From Liolophura sinensis (taxonomy: Eukaryota > Mollusca > Polyplacophora > Chitonida > Chitonidae), in NCBI RefSeq assembly GCF_032854445.1, contig NC_088302.1:48886046-48950045 (forward strand): 64,000 nucleotides of DNA. Reading direction: 5' to 3'. The position numbers and the translations under genes are program-made. The notes beneath the pieces were generated by a model that ran no database searches, was not told the DNA's origin, and saw only the letters and a program-made list of their open reading frames with translations. Each line of letters begins with the position of its first letter. Position 1 is the stretch's first letter. Positions 11,501 through 22,806 of the stretch are shown here, piece after piece.

Positions 11501-14268
11501 TCCAATCGTCTCCAAGTCCAAATTTTCTCAAACTGAGATGAAATGCGGTTTTTTTGACAGTCTTGTCTTTTATTAATAGCCGCTATGAAGCATGAAGTTT
11601 CTATCTTACTGAAGCCACTGGTGATGAGAGACAAAAGATGTGTACACAGCACTATCCTGATGCTTTGCTTTGAATTTAATATAGCCCTGCCGTCGCCCCT
11701 TGATAATCAGAAATAAAGGTTTTGGCCTCAGACAGCTCCATGGATCATCCGTTTTTCTCGCATTTATCTTACACTTTTTGTGCAAACATCGGACCTTCTT
11801 TCTATTGTAAGACATCAGAATTTTGTCGAAGTATCTTACCTTTGGAGCTACATGTTTCATTATTTTGCCTTAGCAAGCATACCTTTCTGCCAGTGCACTC
11901 CTCTCTCATTATGCAGAAGGTCAGGGACATTGCAGAAACAACAAGCGAGACAGTCTTAAGGTCACTTGCCTTCTTAGTCCTTTAAAATGCTGACAAAATA
12001 TATATTTTTAAGCAGGAACAAAACTTGGATTCATTTTTTTGATATTACTTACTTTTATGCTTGCTGTGTTTTGTCAATAATTTACGATTCCCTCTGCTGA
12101 GATCAGTCGCAAGTAAACTACAGTCTTTTAATCCTAACTTAAAGAGGCTGAACCAGAGGGGTTTTTTTTAGCAAAAATCCACATTTGCTAATGTAATGAA
12201 ATTTTCTGTATTTACCAAGAATTGCTCGAATTATTTGTCTTTCATAAATAACGGACTCGTACCAGAACCATGTACAGTGTAAAATTATCCTAAAGTTTGG
12301 AAAACTTATAGTGCTGTCCGCTTTACGTATTTTGTGAATATTATTACCGAGTTTGAACGGTAATGTGCAGGGATGAGGCTGGTATTTTGTGAATGGTAAC
12401 AATATGGGCTATTTTAAATAATAACAAAACTTCGAATGGGTTTAAGCTGATCGATTTTTTGCCAAAAAGCCTCTCTCTTAAAAGACACAGCCGACCCAGC
12501 AATCTGCTAAAGCTGGATTCGAACACGTCGACTGATTAGTCAAGAGCCGAATGTCGAGGCAACCCAGAGATTTAACATCCGAGCCAGGGAAGGTCGATAA
12601 GCTATGGAAACAAACGTCCTTATTTTTCTGGCAAATTCCAGAGGAAAAAACATATGCAATCATAGCTTTAAGAGGTTTGCAAAATTACACTGTTTAATCG
12701 ATCTATAACTACTTGTATAACAAATACAATTCAAATATTATCCAAGTATGAATCGGTGGGCGACCACCAGAGATAAGGAAAATGTATAGCTGGCAGACGT
12801 GACACCACACGGATTGTCTCTTATACCCGACGCCTTAGCTTTGTTTCGAATTAATCCATCACCATCATTAATGATAGAATTAAAATCTGAAATACTTAAC
12901 GAGCCTAACGAGCTAACAGTGCAAGCGACAAAGTTTACTGATCTTTGAACCACATGCCATTTCCTGGATGACTTAACCATTCTGACAGTGGTTTTTACAC
13001 AGATTGCGTTTCAGGGACTTTGAATGTTAGATGGCATGTGCTCCAGCCACGTTCATGTCACCCATGGCTGTTGTATAGAGTGAAGCGACAATACATGGTG
13101 CAAGCATTAGTGACACCATATTCTATTAATAGCCTTCACCTGGCTGTTTCAGTGGCTGTAAATGTATCCCTGACATCACTCATTATAGCAGAAATATGAC
13201 TACAAGCCGATGCCATGAGTTCATTTAGGGTTTATTTAACACATACATTTTTGGTTTTTGTGTTTCCAAACAATATGAAATAACCCTGTTGCGTTTATTA
13301 ATTTATCGTGGATAGAGGAGTACTACTTTGCTTATGGTATTTCTGTGCTGATTTGAGTGTTTTCTTCGCCTTTCTTCATGAGCTATCAAATCTAACTATT
13401 GAGCACACAGGTGAATGAATGAATGAAGAAAAGAAAGTAATGTAGCACTGACTATAAATGTGTACTGATAGATGTTACTTTTTGAGCTCTGATTCACAAA
13501 ACAATCGTATTTACACTAATTTGATTGCAGCTACCGTGACATGATATGTGCTGAACCTGTACTTACAATTTACATAGCAATTTAGCCAGTAATTTATATC
13601 TGATAGCTTGGGTTGCCTCAGTAGACGACAGATTATTTTTTTCAGAAAGTTGTGTTTGATCAAGGTTGCGATGGTTACGTATCACATGTTTGGATTTGTT
13701 AGGCATCCTTTCCTCAATGTTTTTTCTCTTCATCTATCAAACCAGACGATATCATATAATTGAAGGCGTGATCTCCAATCAATACTAGAAAAATAAATAC
13801 TTCTTTATTTGATGTTGACTCTAAACATTTTTGAATTACCATTTTAGGGTATATTTGATTTCTCAATTCCTCCATTAACAAACCCGATCACCTCATAACA
13901 TGTAAAACAAATCGTATGAGGCACTACTTTAAAATAAATATTTTTTCCATTGACAGGATCTGGTAGCCTGGGTGACCGTGGGGACTTACCACATCCCCCA
14001 CACAGAGGACCTACCCACCATGGCGACACCGGGGCGTCGTATGGGATTTGCTCTCATACCACACAATTACTTCGCAGAGGACCCGTCCATGTCGTCTAGG
14101 AACTCCATCAGGGTAGACATGACAGACAAAGCGGAAACGGGCAATAGAACGGTCAGAGTACAGCGCTACTCCGTACCCAATGACGTCAGATGCGTGGGAA
14201 ACGCCACCGACTTCTACGACCTAGTCGCCGAAGATAGCCAGCTGTTATTTGTCGGAGACGAAAGTTAA
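8525..14268 (+). CDS. Copper amine oxidase gene 1, predicted inactive; CDS join(8525..10603,13957..14268), 796 aa
   Basis: Membrane-anchored member of the copper/topaquinone amine oxidase family, which oxidises primary amines to aldehyde, ammonia and H2O2. Residues 1-16 are a short cytosolic tail and 17-38 a membrane segment. The N2 domain is at about 57-155, N3 at about 175-305 and the catalytic domain from about 330 to the end. N3 has the Cys pair C215/C219; the catalytic domain has C422/C449 and the RRHHS motif at 460-464. The cofactor tyrosine is kept (Y492 in NYD), as are one His of the His-x-His copper pair (H543) and the terminal-exon copper His (H705). Three signature residues are lost, from ungapped alignment with genes 2-4: catalytic-base Asp to Thr404 (acg at 9734), first copper His to Gln541 (cag at 10145), and motif Thr to Ala488. 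The frame is intact, so it is probably expressed but not a normal amine oxidase. The donor is GAA|GTACGT and the acceptor TGACAG|GATC, phase 0. The start is the first Met after an acceptor ending at 8503 (alternative acceptor ending at 8462). Family call is very sure; inactivity is inferred. Confidence 0.93.
10604..13956 (+). other. Intron of amine oxidase gene 1 (3.35 kb)
   Basis: Bounded by GTACGT and CAG at the same codon position as in the other three genes, but four to five times longer than their introns (650-854 bases). I see no SINE of the main family, no long tandem array and no convincing nested gene in it. If it is retained, translation stops after eight extra residues (VRFAVNIY) at 10628-10630. 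Confidence 0.85.
13957..14268 (+). CDS. Terminal coding exon of copper amine oxidase gene 1
   Basis: This exon encodes residues 694-796. It opens with DLVAWVT as in the other three genes, then VGTYHIPHTEDLP, whose H705 corresponds to the third copper ligand. The reading continues through the conserved PHNYFAEDPSM segment to a stop at 14266-14268. The acceptor is at 13955-13956 and the junction is phase 0. A run of T lies just upstream (13941-13946), as expected for a polypyrimidine tract. I see no perfect AATAAA in the first 400 bases after the stop. Confidence 0.92.
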   Translation, partial: DLVAWVTVGTYHIPHTEDLPTMATPGRRMGFALIPHNYFAEDPSMSSRNSIRVDMTDKAETGNRTVRVQRYSVPNDVRCVGNATDFYDLVAEDSQLLFVGDES

Positions 14269-14778
14269 CATGGACATAGAGGCATCCAAATTTAAATTTG
14301 TGTCAGATGAAAGGCCATACTAGTTTTTATTCTCTTCCATCTCTTTGCTCACGCAAAATATGGCGCAAACAAATTATTTTCTAAGATGGAATGTTTAACC
14401 ATGTTTCACCATTTCCTTTTTCACACTCCCATGAGCGGTAACGGTGAATGGGAAATCATTAGAACCAGATTACATTCTCTCAACATCTAGATTCAACTAA
14501 TCCACATAACTCCCAACAGAATTTTGCTGAATTGTTACATATTGAAAATAATCATGAAAAACATGGTAAAATTGGAAGAGTACTAATTGATATTATCTGT
14601 ACAGGTTTTAGTTTAAGTTGAGACGCCCTATAAATTTCAAACTATCCTTGCATAGTAGTCCACAATAAGAAAAGAAAGAAGCTTCTGGTGAGGTTATTAA
14701 GTGGTTAAGAGGAAGAGTCAAATGGATTCGTAATTACCACTTTATCCCATGACATTGCTTGGTACTAAAAACTCAATG

Positions 14779-14876
<98 letters not shown>

Positions 14877-15360
14877 AAGCTATATCGTGGTCGTTAAACG
14901 CACAACAAATTGTTTGCCGACTTTCTTTGCATACGGTTGGAAAGTAATTTCCTTCTCACCGTTGCAAGTTCCCACGCATATTTCCATTCGGTTGTCTTGA
15001 TCCTAAACAGTTTGTTGCATGTTTGCCCAGTTACACCGAGTCACATTCATTTCTAACATGTTTTTATATATTTTGGTGAAGGCAGGCAAATTATGAAAGG
15101 GAGCACAACCTCCAGGTAAACTTTTACATGTACAATAAAAGAGACACAACTGGTGAAATAAGGCTCCAAATCACTTGTGTCAGTGATTTCACGGAGTCTA
15201 ACATCATGGAGGCATGCTCGTTGTGCTTTGTCTTCTAAACAGATGCCCTTTGACATTACTTTTTGAAGTTTTTAAAAAATATTGTGGTTTTGAATGTTTC
15301 TTTAAGTAGTCTCTCCGAGCTGTGGAACAAAGAAGCGTGTTATATACTACAATGTTTAGG
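14269..15360. other. 3' flank of gene 1 with a long (AT)n run
   Basis: No gene. An uninterrupted AT dinucleotide run of about 93 bases occupies 14780-14872. Any open frame through it (Ile-Tyr repeats) is an artefact of the microsatellite. Confidence 0.8.
14780..14872. repeat. (AT)n microsatellite
   Basis: About 46 uninterrupted AT dinucleotides between GCT and GGCAAAGC. Confidence 0.97.
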
Positions 15361-15872
15361 TGACAATCAAGCCGATCAGTCTTCGACTGGATTACAATTG
15401 TCATATCTTTTTGCACTCTTGTAAACTACTAAATAATTCACTTTTGAGCTATGTATTATTCATGGTATAGCTTCGCTAATAAGTGAATTCCGATTCATGG
15501 GTTTATTTCTCAAGATCGCGCGTATTTGACCAGATGGGTTGTTTGTGACATTTACTGCAGATAGAATCATATTCTCTGTACATATTATATATTAGATATA
15601 TTAGGATATACAATACAACATTTTGAGTAATTCTAGACCAGTGATGTCTAAAAAATTGCAATTAACAACACTGCATTTTTTACCTAATTCTGCTTAGGCC
15701 ATGGTGCTAGGGGGCGTTAAAATTGCAACTGTGTATGCATTTAGATGAGCATTTACAATTAAACCCTACTGAGATAAATTGACAAAAGGCCATATTTCAC
15801 TGGTTACGTGTGACCATTTGCCAGCTGTCACATTGTCTTTGCTGCTCTGGTTTTACTCTCTATGCTGTACGC
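15361..15872 (+). repeat. ~510-bp dispersed repeat, copy A
   Basis: Colinear with 22302-22806: CTTGTAAACTACTAAAT, GCTATGTATTATTCATGGTA, ATATTATATATTAG, GGATATACAATACAACATTT and CTGCTCTGGTTTTACTCTC occur in the same order and spacing. No coding potential or tRNA-like head is visible; the class is unknown. Confidence 0.85.
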
Positions 15873-18665
15873 CTTTAATTGACACGCCGTCGCTTTTCGT
15901 CATAACTTTTTTGTTTCGTTTCATCTTTAAGTCTTTTGCATAAGACATTTGTAAAAATAATTGGTTATTTTATATAAAACCGTGAGAAATATTTGAGCTT
16001 ACACTACAGATTACTTCGAGAACAGCTTCAAGTGATTCAATTTTGCATGAGACTGATTTATAGGTTTAATATCTGTTCTCTTATGTCGACGAGAACGACG
16101 ACAAAGTAAGCCAGCATTTTATCGATGTTTTAAAGCGATGTAACCGCTAACTGCATGATATTACATCAATGTGAGGGACTTGGGCCCTACGGTGGAAACA
16201 CGAAATAATAAGACTTTAGACAGCGGATGGGTAATCTTTGCGACGCTGCTCCATTTTTATGAAGATATGTGTAAATGTCCTGTACTTTAGACATTTTTCA
16301 AAGCTAAAATTCCCATCTGTAACGTATATTGATGAATGATAATTCGATCATACTGAGGCGCACAAACAGCTGGCAAAAAACGAACATGATTCATGGGATA
16401 TCTATTAAATTATTGCAATAAGCTATAGTATTGTCCCTATGCATTATTTATAAGTCAGACGAATTACATTAACGCAATTTTGCTATATAAGCAATTCAGC
16501 CACACGGGTGTTTCTTCGGTTTTGAACGTCCATATTTAATAAAGGTGTTGATAACAATGGATGATTGGGAGAGTAGAAGGAACGTGCATAACGATGAAGT
16601 CTTATTGTGTCTATGCAGGGCACGTTGACCTCATTATTTGCATGGGACGTACGAAATTTTTGTGTAAGATTTGTTTCGCTATTATTATTATTATTGTTTT
16701 ATACACATCGCTTCTCTTAATTTTGTAAATATTTAAGACTTATCAGCTGTACTTGACAAAAGAATTACACTTTCAATAAATGTGAAAATTCGTAGAATCG
16801 AGAAAAATGCCGAAGAGTTGAAAGGTGTTGAGAGAAATTGTTAGCCAGTGAGAAACTGTTAAGGAGCATTAATTGACTCGTGATATGGCCGAGTGGGTTA
16901 AATGATTCCAAAGTTAGCAATTTGGCAATTCCGTTATGTGAACTTGTTCACTTCAACAGAAAATAAAATTCTCCATAACTGCGCTCTATCACAGTTCACG
17001 TGGAAAGAAATCTGCCCAAGGCAGATGGTTTATTCCGGGAACTCCGGTTTTCTTCGCTCATAAAACTGGGCGCCATCATTTAAGTGAAAAATGTACGAGT
17101 TTGTCCTTAAATAATTAAATCAATTCAGGCTAAAGCATGGCTGAATCCGTTCTTATGTGATGAAAGAACGGCTTAAATGTGATATAAGGCAGCTTGTAAT
17201 TTTGCATGCAACCAATGTCACAAAACATCAAAATTTGATTGTTATTTTTATAAGAGATCAGCTAAAGTGAGAAAACTAGACCAATGTCTGTAAATTATTG
17301 ATGAGGCGAAATCTGTGTGCTGCAACAGAAAGCCATTGGACACTAATTAGTTTTCCTCCGCATGCAATATGAACCGCAGTACGGCCAATATATTCTGTTC
17401 TTTTTAAATATATAACAGGTTTGATTGTTACAGTTGTACTTTATGCAGAAATTATGTAAATAATGGACTGTTTTTGTTTTGTTTGTTTTTTCACATTGTT
17501 AAAATTTTACTATGCTGTTTTACACGGTAAAATGTTGACATTTATGTATTGTTTGTTAAAATTGCTTTACTATTCGGGTTGTAAATTTTACCACATATTA
17601 GTGTGCAATGTTCGTTGAGACCTCTTAGGCAGTTAGTTGGAATCATTACCAAAGGGGGATAACCCGCATTGTTGTTTAGCTACAACACAAACTCCTCACG
17701 GAGTTGGTATAGCTAATATTATCCACACGTTCATGAGATTTTAGACTCTTCCTACACAAGTGGAATATTCCCGAGCACGGCGCAATACACAAGTAAATGA
17801 ATAAACCAAACGTAAAATTTCTGGCCTTTCGATTCTTTCCGTTACTTGGATAGGAAAAAAAAATAACTTCAATTATTGTATTTCTCAGGATTCCATTTCC
17901 CTAGCTACCATGTTAAGCCATTTTATGTGGATCTCTAAAATACACTAATAGCACTGTTCCTGATTATTTTAAGTAATTCACAGATTCAATACGTATTTAT
18001 TATAGTAACACTTTGCATGTATTGGACAAAGATGTGCGAATTTGTTAAACATATAAAATACAATAACAAGAAGAATAGTTATTAAATAATGCACGGGAAT
18101 GTTTGTTGATGCGAATGTTAAGGGTCAAACTGCTAAAGTCAAACTTGGACTACGCCGTAAAAGGTTACTGGTGTGTTTTCAAACTGACATAAATGAAAGT
18201 TTGTCGTCGTTAACTGAACGCTACATTGTTCAAGATTTCTGTGGTTGCCATAAAATAATCACGAGGTGACCACGTGCTTGTCGGAAAGGTCGATACACGA
18301 TGCAGGCATACGTCACAAACTGCTCTAAAATATACAAAAGAATATGGTATTCTTGCACTTTGGATGAACAATATAGTCTTGTGACTTACAGACTGTGATT
18401 TTGAAATTCACATTCCTGAGAGGTATTGACAATTAATCCAAAGCCACTTGTTTCCACTTTGTAGATATTTTAACTAGGCATTGTTATATTTTATCAAGTA
18501 AATAATAAAGGTATTTGTTTTCAGTCGCATTCATTGTTTCCGGGCTTTTCATCCGTTTCCCAGTTTTTCCAATCTTGGAAGTTTCGTATACCTAGTTCGT
18601 AGAGTGAATGGAATACCCCACGGCAAAAGTGGGAAATAACAATCATTTTTTAAACAGAAAGCGTT
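15873..18665. other. AT-rich gene-free stretch
   Basis: No supportable gene. 16877-16960 has a tRNA-like word (GATATGGCCGAGTGGGTTAA) followed by no foldable tRNA body; it may be an old SINE head. The rest shows nothing I can name. Confidence 0.5.
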
Positions 18666-18918
18666 AATTTATTTATTTGAACTATTTATACTTAAGAATA
18701 TTTCACTTATACGACGGTGGCCAACATTTTTATGGGAGGAAATCGGGCAGTGCTCGGGAAAACCCAAGACAAACCGTAGGCTACTGGCAGACATTCCCAC
18801 GTGCGAGCGGAGAGGAAGCCAGTATGAGAAGGACTTGAACTCACAGTGATCGGATTGGTGAGAGATTCCTGGGTCGTTGTACAGCTCTAACAAGCTCACT
18901 AATGGGCCACTGAGGCCC
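18666..18918 (-). mobile_element. tRNA-derived SINE, near full length
   Basis: Tail complement (ATTTATTTATTTG), body (AGAATATTTCACTTATACGA), TGGGAGGAAATCGGGCAGTG and head complement (GGGCCACTGAGGCCCC) are in order. The flanks GAAAGCGTT and AAAGGCGTT are a possible imperfect duplication. Confidence 0.88.
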
Positions 18919-21608
18919 CCAAAAGGCGTTGAAACATTAGCGCTATTCGCATTATTCAGAATTTGAAATGACTCTCCTTTCAGAGTAGTACGTCCTATGC
19001 TAATCAAAAATCAGAAAACGCTTACTTCTTTTAGCACGAAGAACCATCTGACTGCCAAGAGTAAACAATCTCCTGGTTTAAATCCGCAACCCGATCAACG
19101 AGAGCTTGACTTGAGAGTATGACTTTATACAGAGCTGGGGACAGCCCGAGGTGTCAATCCTGTTGAGTATAAACTGCAACGATAAATATGCCTCATGGCA
19201 TATGTGGGACATCACTATACTACCACACTAACTGATGAAATCTATGCATAAAGGATACAGTGCAGGGAACCAAAGCTGGATACATAAATTAAGAAAAGCC
19301 AAAACATGCTTTTCTCAATAATAGTTTTGTCAGACGAATTCCGTCTTCGCACTATGACTGTTATAGTCTATTACTTTTAGGTAGTCGCCCGTATTCAGCT
19401 GTCTGTAAAATCAGTCCTACTCGATATCGAAATTTCCTTTAGTCAGTGACAGGTAACAAGACAAGCTCTACTCGTTCTTGCAAAGAAAACAGCAAGGAAA
19501 GCATGCAACTTGCTTTTGAATAATTATGACGTCTTCCGAGGCAATGACTTTTTGGTGTCGAAACTTTAACATCATGAATTAGAAAAAGTATTCTGAATGC
19601 ATTTTCTTCGCAATAATATGGTACTTCATCGAATGATTGACTGAGTAACTGGTTGATTGATTCAGTTTCGCTGCACTAAAAATTATTTTACTTATACGAT
19701 GGCGGTCACTTATAGGAGTAGAGCAATCCTAGAGTTCCAGGTATAAACCATCGGTTTTGGCAACTTACTCACGAACTTTCACACGTTTGACGTAACGATT
19801 ACCGCGTGTGAAGACAAGCGGTCCTCAACGAACTTCAGGTCCTACTAATTTAGATGCCATAATAAATGAAAGTGAAATGTATGGTTTTGAACGCGACTAG
19901 GTTAAAAAGTCGAATCTGAAGTTTTATTTTGATCGTGTTTCAGTTGATTTCTGTCAGCTTTTTCCTAAGCCCGTTTGCCCTCAGTAATTTGCGTATAGAG
20001 ACGTAATTTTTAAAGTTAAGACCAATGGTTAGAAAATGTGTTACTGACGACTGTTATCCGTCTTAGACTTCGTCTCAGACGTAAGGAAAAGCCGTCGGCC
20101 CAATTTAGTGGCGAACGTTTTTGCTTGCAGGCGTTTTGACCTGATCCTTACTGCCAGACAGACCTGGGATTTCTCAGTGCCCTGTCTTTCAAAATATTGA
20201 ACAAATAACGTCTGAGACGATGTGCACTTTACAAAAAAGTCTTTTTGTAGTTACAGATGATGATATATAAAGTTTTGAAAGCATTTATTTAAGTCATAGA
20301 GTGTAAGTCAGGAGGTTGATGAGTTTTTGTCCCCGCACTCGTCTTTTTCAAACGGTCTGAAGTCAGTGTAAAGGAATATCCTTTATATCGGTTTTATGGG
20401 ACTTTATGTTCAATAAGGCGAGCTATGCAAAATCTATACCTGTCATTATAGGACTATAGAGACTGAAAACTGTGTACTTGTGACGTTACGCGATCCATAC
20501 CACTCTGTGTAGGTGAGTTCGGCTGTGTTCGGCCGGCAAGTGCAAAGCGCACTAAAATGCTTTATACGCCACCAAAACAGCTCACATACACACCATTTTT
20601 ACATCCTTGGTATGAATATATGTAGTTACATGCATTATTAGTGAATTTATCGTTAACAGCATTTTCACTGAAGTACATTTTAAAACTGCACAAACGACCC
20701 TACAAGCACCGTCGATTACTTAGTCACCAAGGGCCGTACGGATAATGGGAGCGATGACCGATTGCTTTCATGGATATGCGTTGCCTAATAAAGAATGCCT
20801 CATCCAATCACATTACTGGTCACTCGTCTAGTGATTAGTATAAATTAACTAACATCCGAACAAACTACTGCGATCCCAAAACGTGACTATCGATGTTATT
20901 AAATTTTCATAGGATACGGTGCACTGTTTCAACTCAATCAGAACGATATAGTAGGTACCTGTGGTCAGCTTAAACTTGCCAAATTAGCCTAAGGCCTCCG
21001 GTTTACCCCTGGCGCTCTACTTTCCTCCAGGCAAAATAATGACCGGTCTTTGGTATAAGTGAAATATTATTGATTGTGGCGTTAAAGAAGAACCAAATAA
21101 ACAAATAGCTGAACAAATAAACTCCAATGTGTTAGGCGGACACCAGAACACGGTACATTCAATGTATTCTGACCTGGTACAAACCATTGACAAAAGTAGC
21201 TACTGTGCATACATTCGCTATTTTTGAAAGCTTCGTTTTTTATCGCTCGGTATGTACAAGTGATTAACTGCTGCAGGCATTTACCGATCAGGAAATAAAA
21301 TTACTAGACATTGTGTAAAACAGGCACACTCAGTCAGGACAAATGCACCGAGCTACAAGTGTATCATTTAGTTTGGAATTATTCCCAAGCTTGCCATGTA
21401 TTCATGGTCCAATGCACATCACACATGTATGTGTCACATGTTGGATTTAAACTTAAGCTGCGGCTATTTACTGAATTTGATTTGTATTTTCGTCTTACAC
21501 ATATGTCGTTAAGCCGAAGTTAATCATCGCCGTAACTTGACCCTAAATTGGAGTGCGAGAAATATGTACCATACATATATTTCCATGAGACATCATTAAG
21601 TGTCTATA
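18919..21608. other. Gene-free stretch with faint SINE relics
   Basis: Degraded pieces of the main SINE body are visible near 19675-19730 (ACTTATACGATGGCGGTCA) and 21050-21110 (GGTATAAGTGAAATATT, then ACCAAATAAACAAATA). No gene is supportable. Confidence 0.45.
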
Positions 21609-21705
21609 TGTTTATTTATTTGATTATTTTATACGAAGGCTGCCAGCATGGATGAAACCGGGCACAGTCCGGGGTAACGCAGGTTTCTGACAGACCCCAC
21701 TTACG
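21609..21705 (-). mobile_element. SINE fragment
   Basis: The tail complement TTTATTTATTTGATTATTTT leads into GAAACCGGGCACAGTCCGGG and ends after CAGACCCC; several internal deletions. Confidence 0.7.
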
Positions 21706-21882
21706 AACATCATAAAGTGTCAAGTTATACAGTTATATAGAACAGTCTTGCTTTAACCATATAAACAGATTAAAGAGAAATTATGTAAGTCATTACATAC
21801 TGAGAACATATTTCTGTCTATATTAAAATAAATTATTCAACGTGGAGGAACAATTTTTTCCTAATTTTCTATGTATTTACAT

Positions 21883-22050
21883 ATTTGTTTATTTGATTGG
21901 TGTTTAACGCCGTTCTCAAGAATATTTCACTCATGCGACGGCGGCAGGCATTATGGTGGGAGGAAACCGGGCAGAGCCCGGCGGAAACCCACGACCACCC
22001 GCAGTTTGCTGGCAGACTTTCTCACCTACGGCTGTACAGGAAGCCAGTCT
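21883..22050 (-). mobile_element. SINE, 5' truncated
   Basis: GTTTATTTGATTGGTGTTTA, CATGCGACGGCGGCAGGCAT, GGAAACCGGGCAGAGCCCGG and CGCAGTTTGCTGGCAGAC; the tRNA-like head is missing beyond the AGGAAGCCAG word. Confidence 0.85.
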
Positions 22051-22301
22051 TACTTTTCTAGGCATGTCAATCTACGGACTTTGTATCTTTCTCGGTTTGT
22101 ACATACTTCATTTAAAAAATGACAATTTAAAATAACTATACGCAAACGGATTAGGTGATTCACAGAGACTTTGAACTCAACTACAGTGAGCATATATATG
22201 CGTTTAGATCAAGTATGAACAATTGGTGACAACTGGACACTTTGCAAAAAAATACCTTTTTAAAAAGTATTGTACAACACGACATTTTGCTTTTAAGGCC
22301 A

Positions 22302-22806
22302 CAATCAAGCCTTCGATTCACAATCTTCGATTAGATTGCAGTTGTCATATCCATTTGCATTCTTGTAAACTACCAAATGATTCACTTTTGTGCTATGTAT
22401 TATTCACGGTATAACTTCGCTATTATGTGAAATTCGAATTCATGTGCTTATTTTTCAAGGTGGCAAATATTTGACTGGATATGTTGTTTGTGATATTTAC
22501 TGGAGATAGAATCATGTCCTCTGTACATATTATATATTAGGATATACAATACAACATTTTAAGTAATTCTAGATCAGTGACGTCTGATATATTGCACTCA
22601 GCATCATCGCGTGTTTTCCTAATTCTATGAAGCCATCTTGCTGGGGGAGGTGAGAGTTTTTACTATTCTGTTTCCGCATTAACATGAACAGTCAGAATAA
22701 AACCTTAATTGAAGTCAGTTAAGAAGAGGCCGAATTTCACCTGTCATGTGTGACCATTTGCCAATGATCAAACTGTTCTCGCTGCTCTGGTTTTACTCTC
22801 CGTAAT
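22302..22806 (+). repeat. ~510-bp dispersed repeat, copy B
   Basis: Colinear with copy A at 15361-15872 over the whole length, with substitutions and a replaced middle part (22620-22700). Shared words include CTTGTAAACTACCAAAT, CTATGTATTATTCACGGTA and TGCTCTGGTTTTACTCTCC. Confidence 0.85.

Noticed and set aside
14749..15000. Open frames of Ile-Tyr repeats
   Set aside because: Pure product of the (AT)n microsatellite.
16877..16960. tRNA-Leu/Ser-like word GGCCGAGTGGGTTAA
   Set aside because: No paired stems or proper B box; probably an old SINE head.
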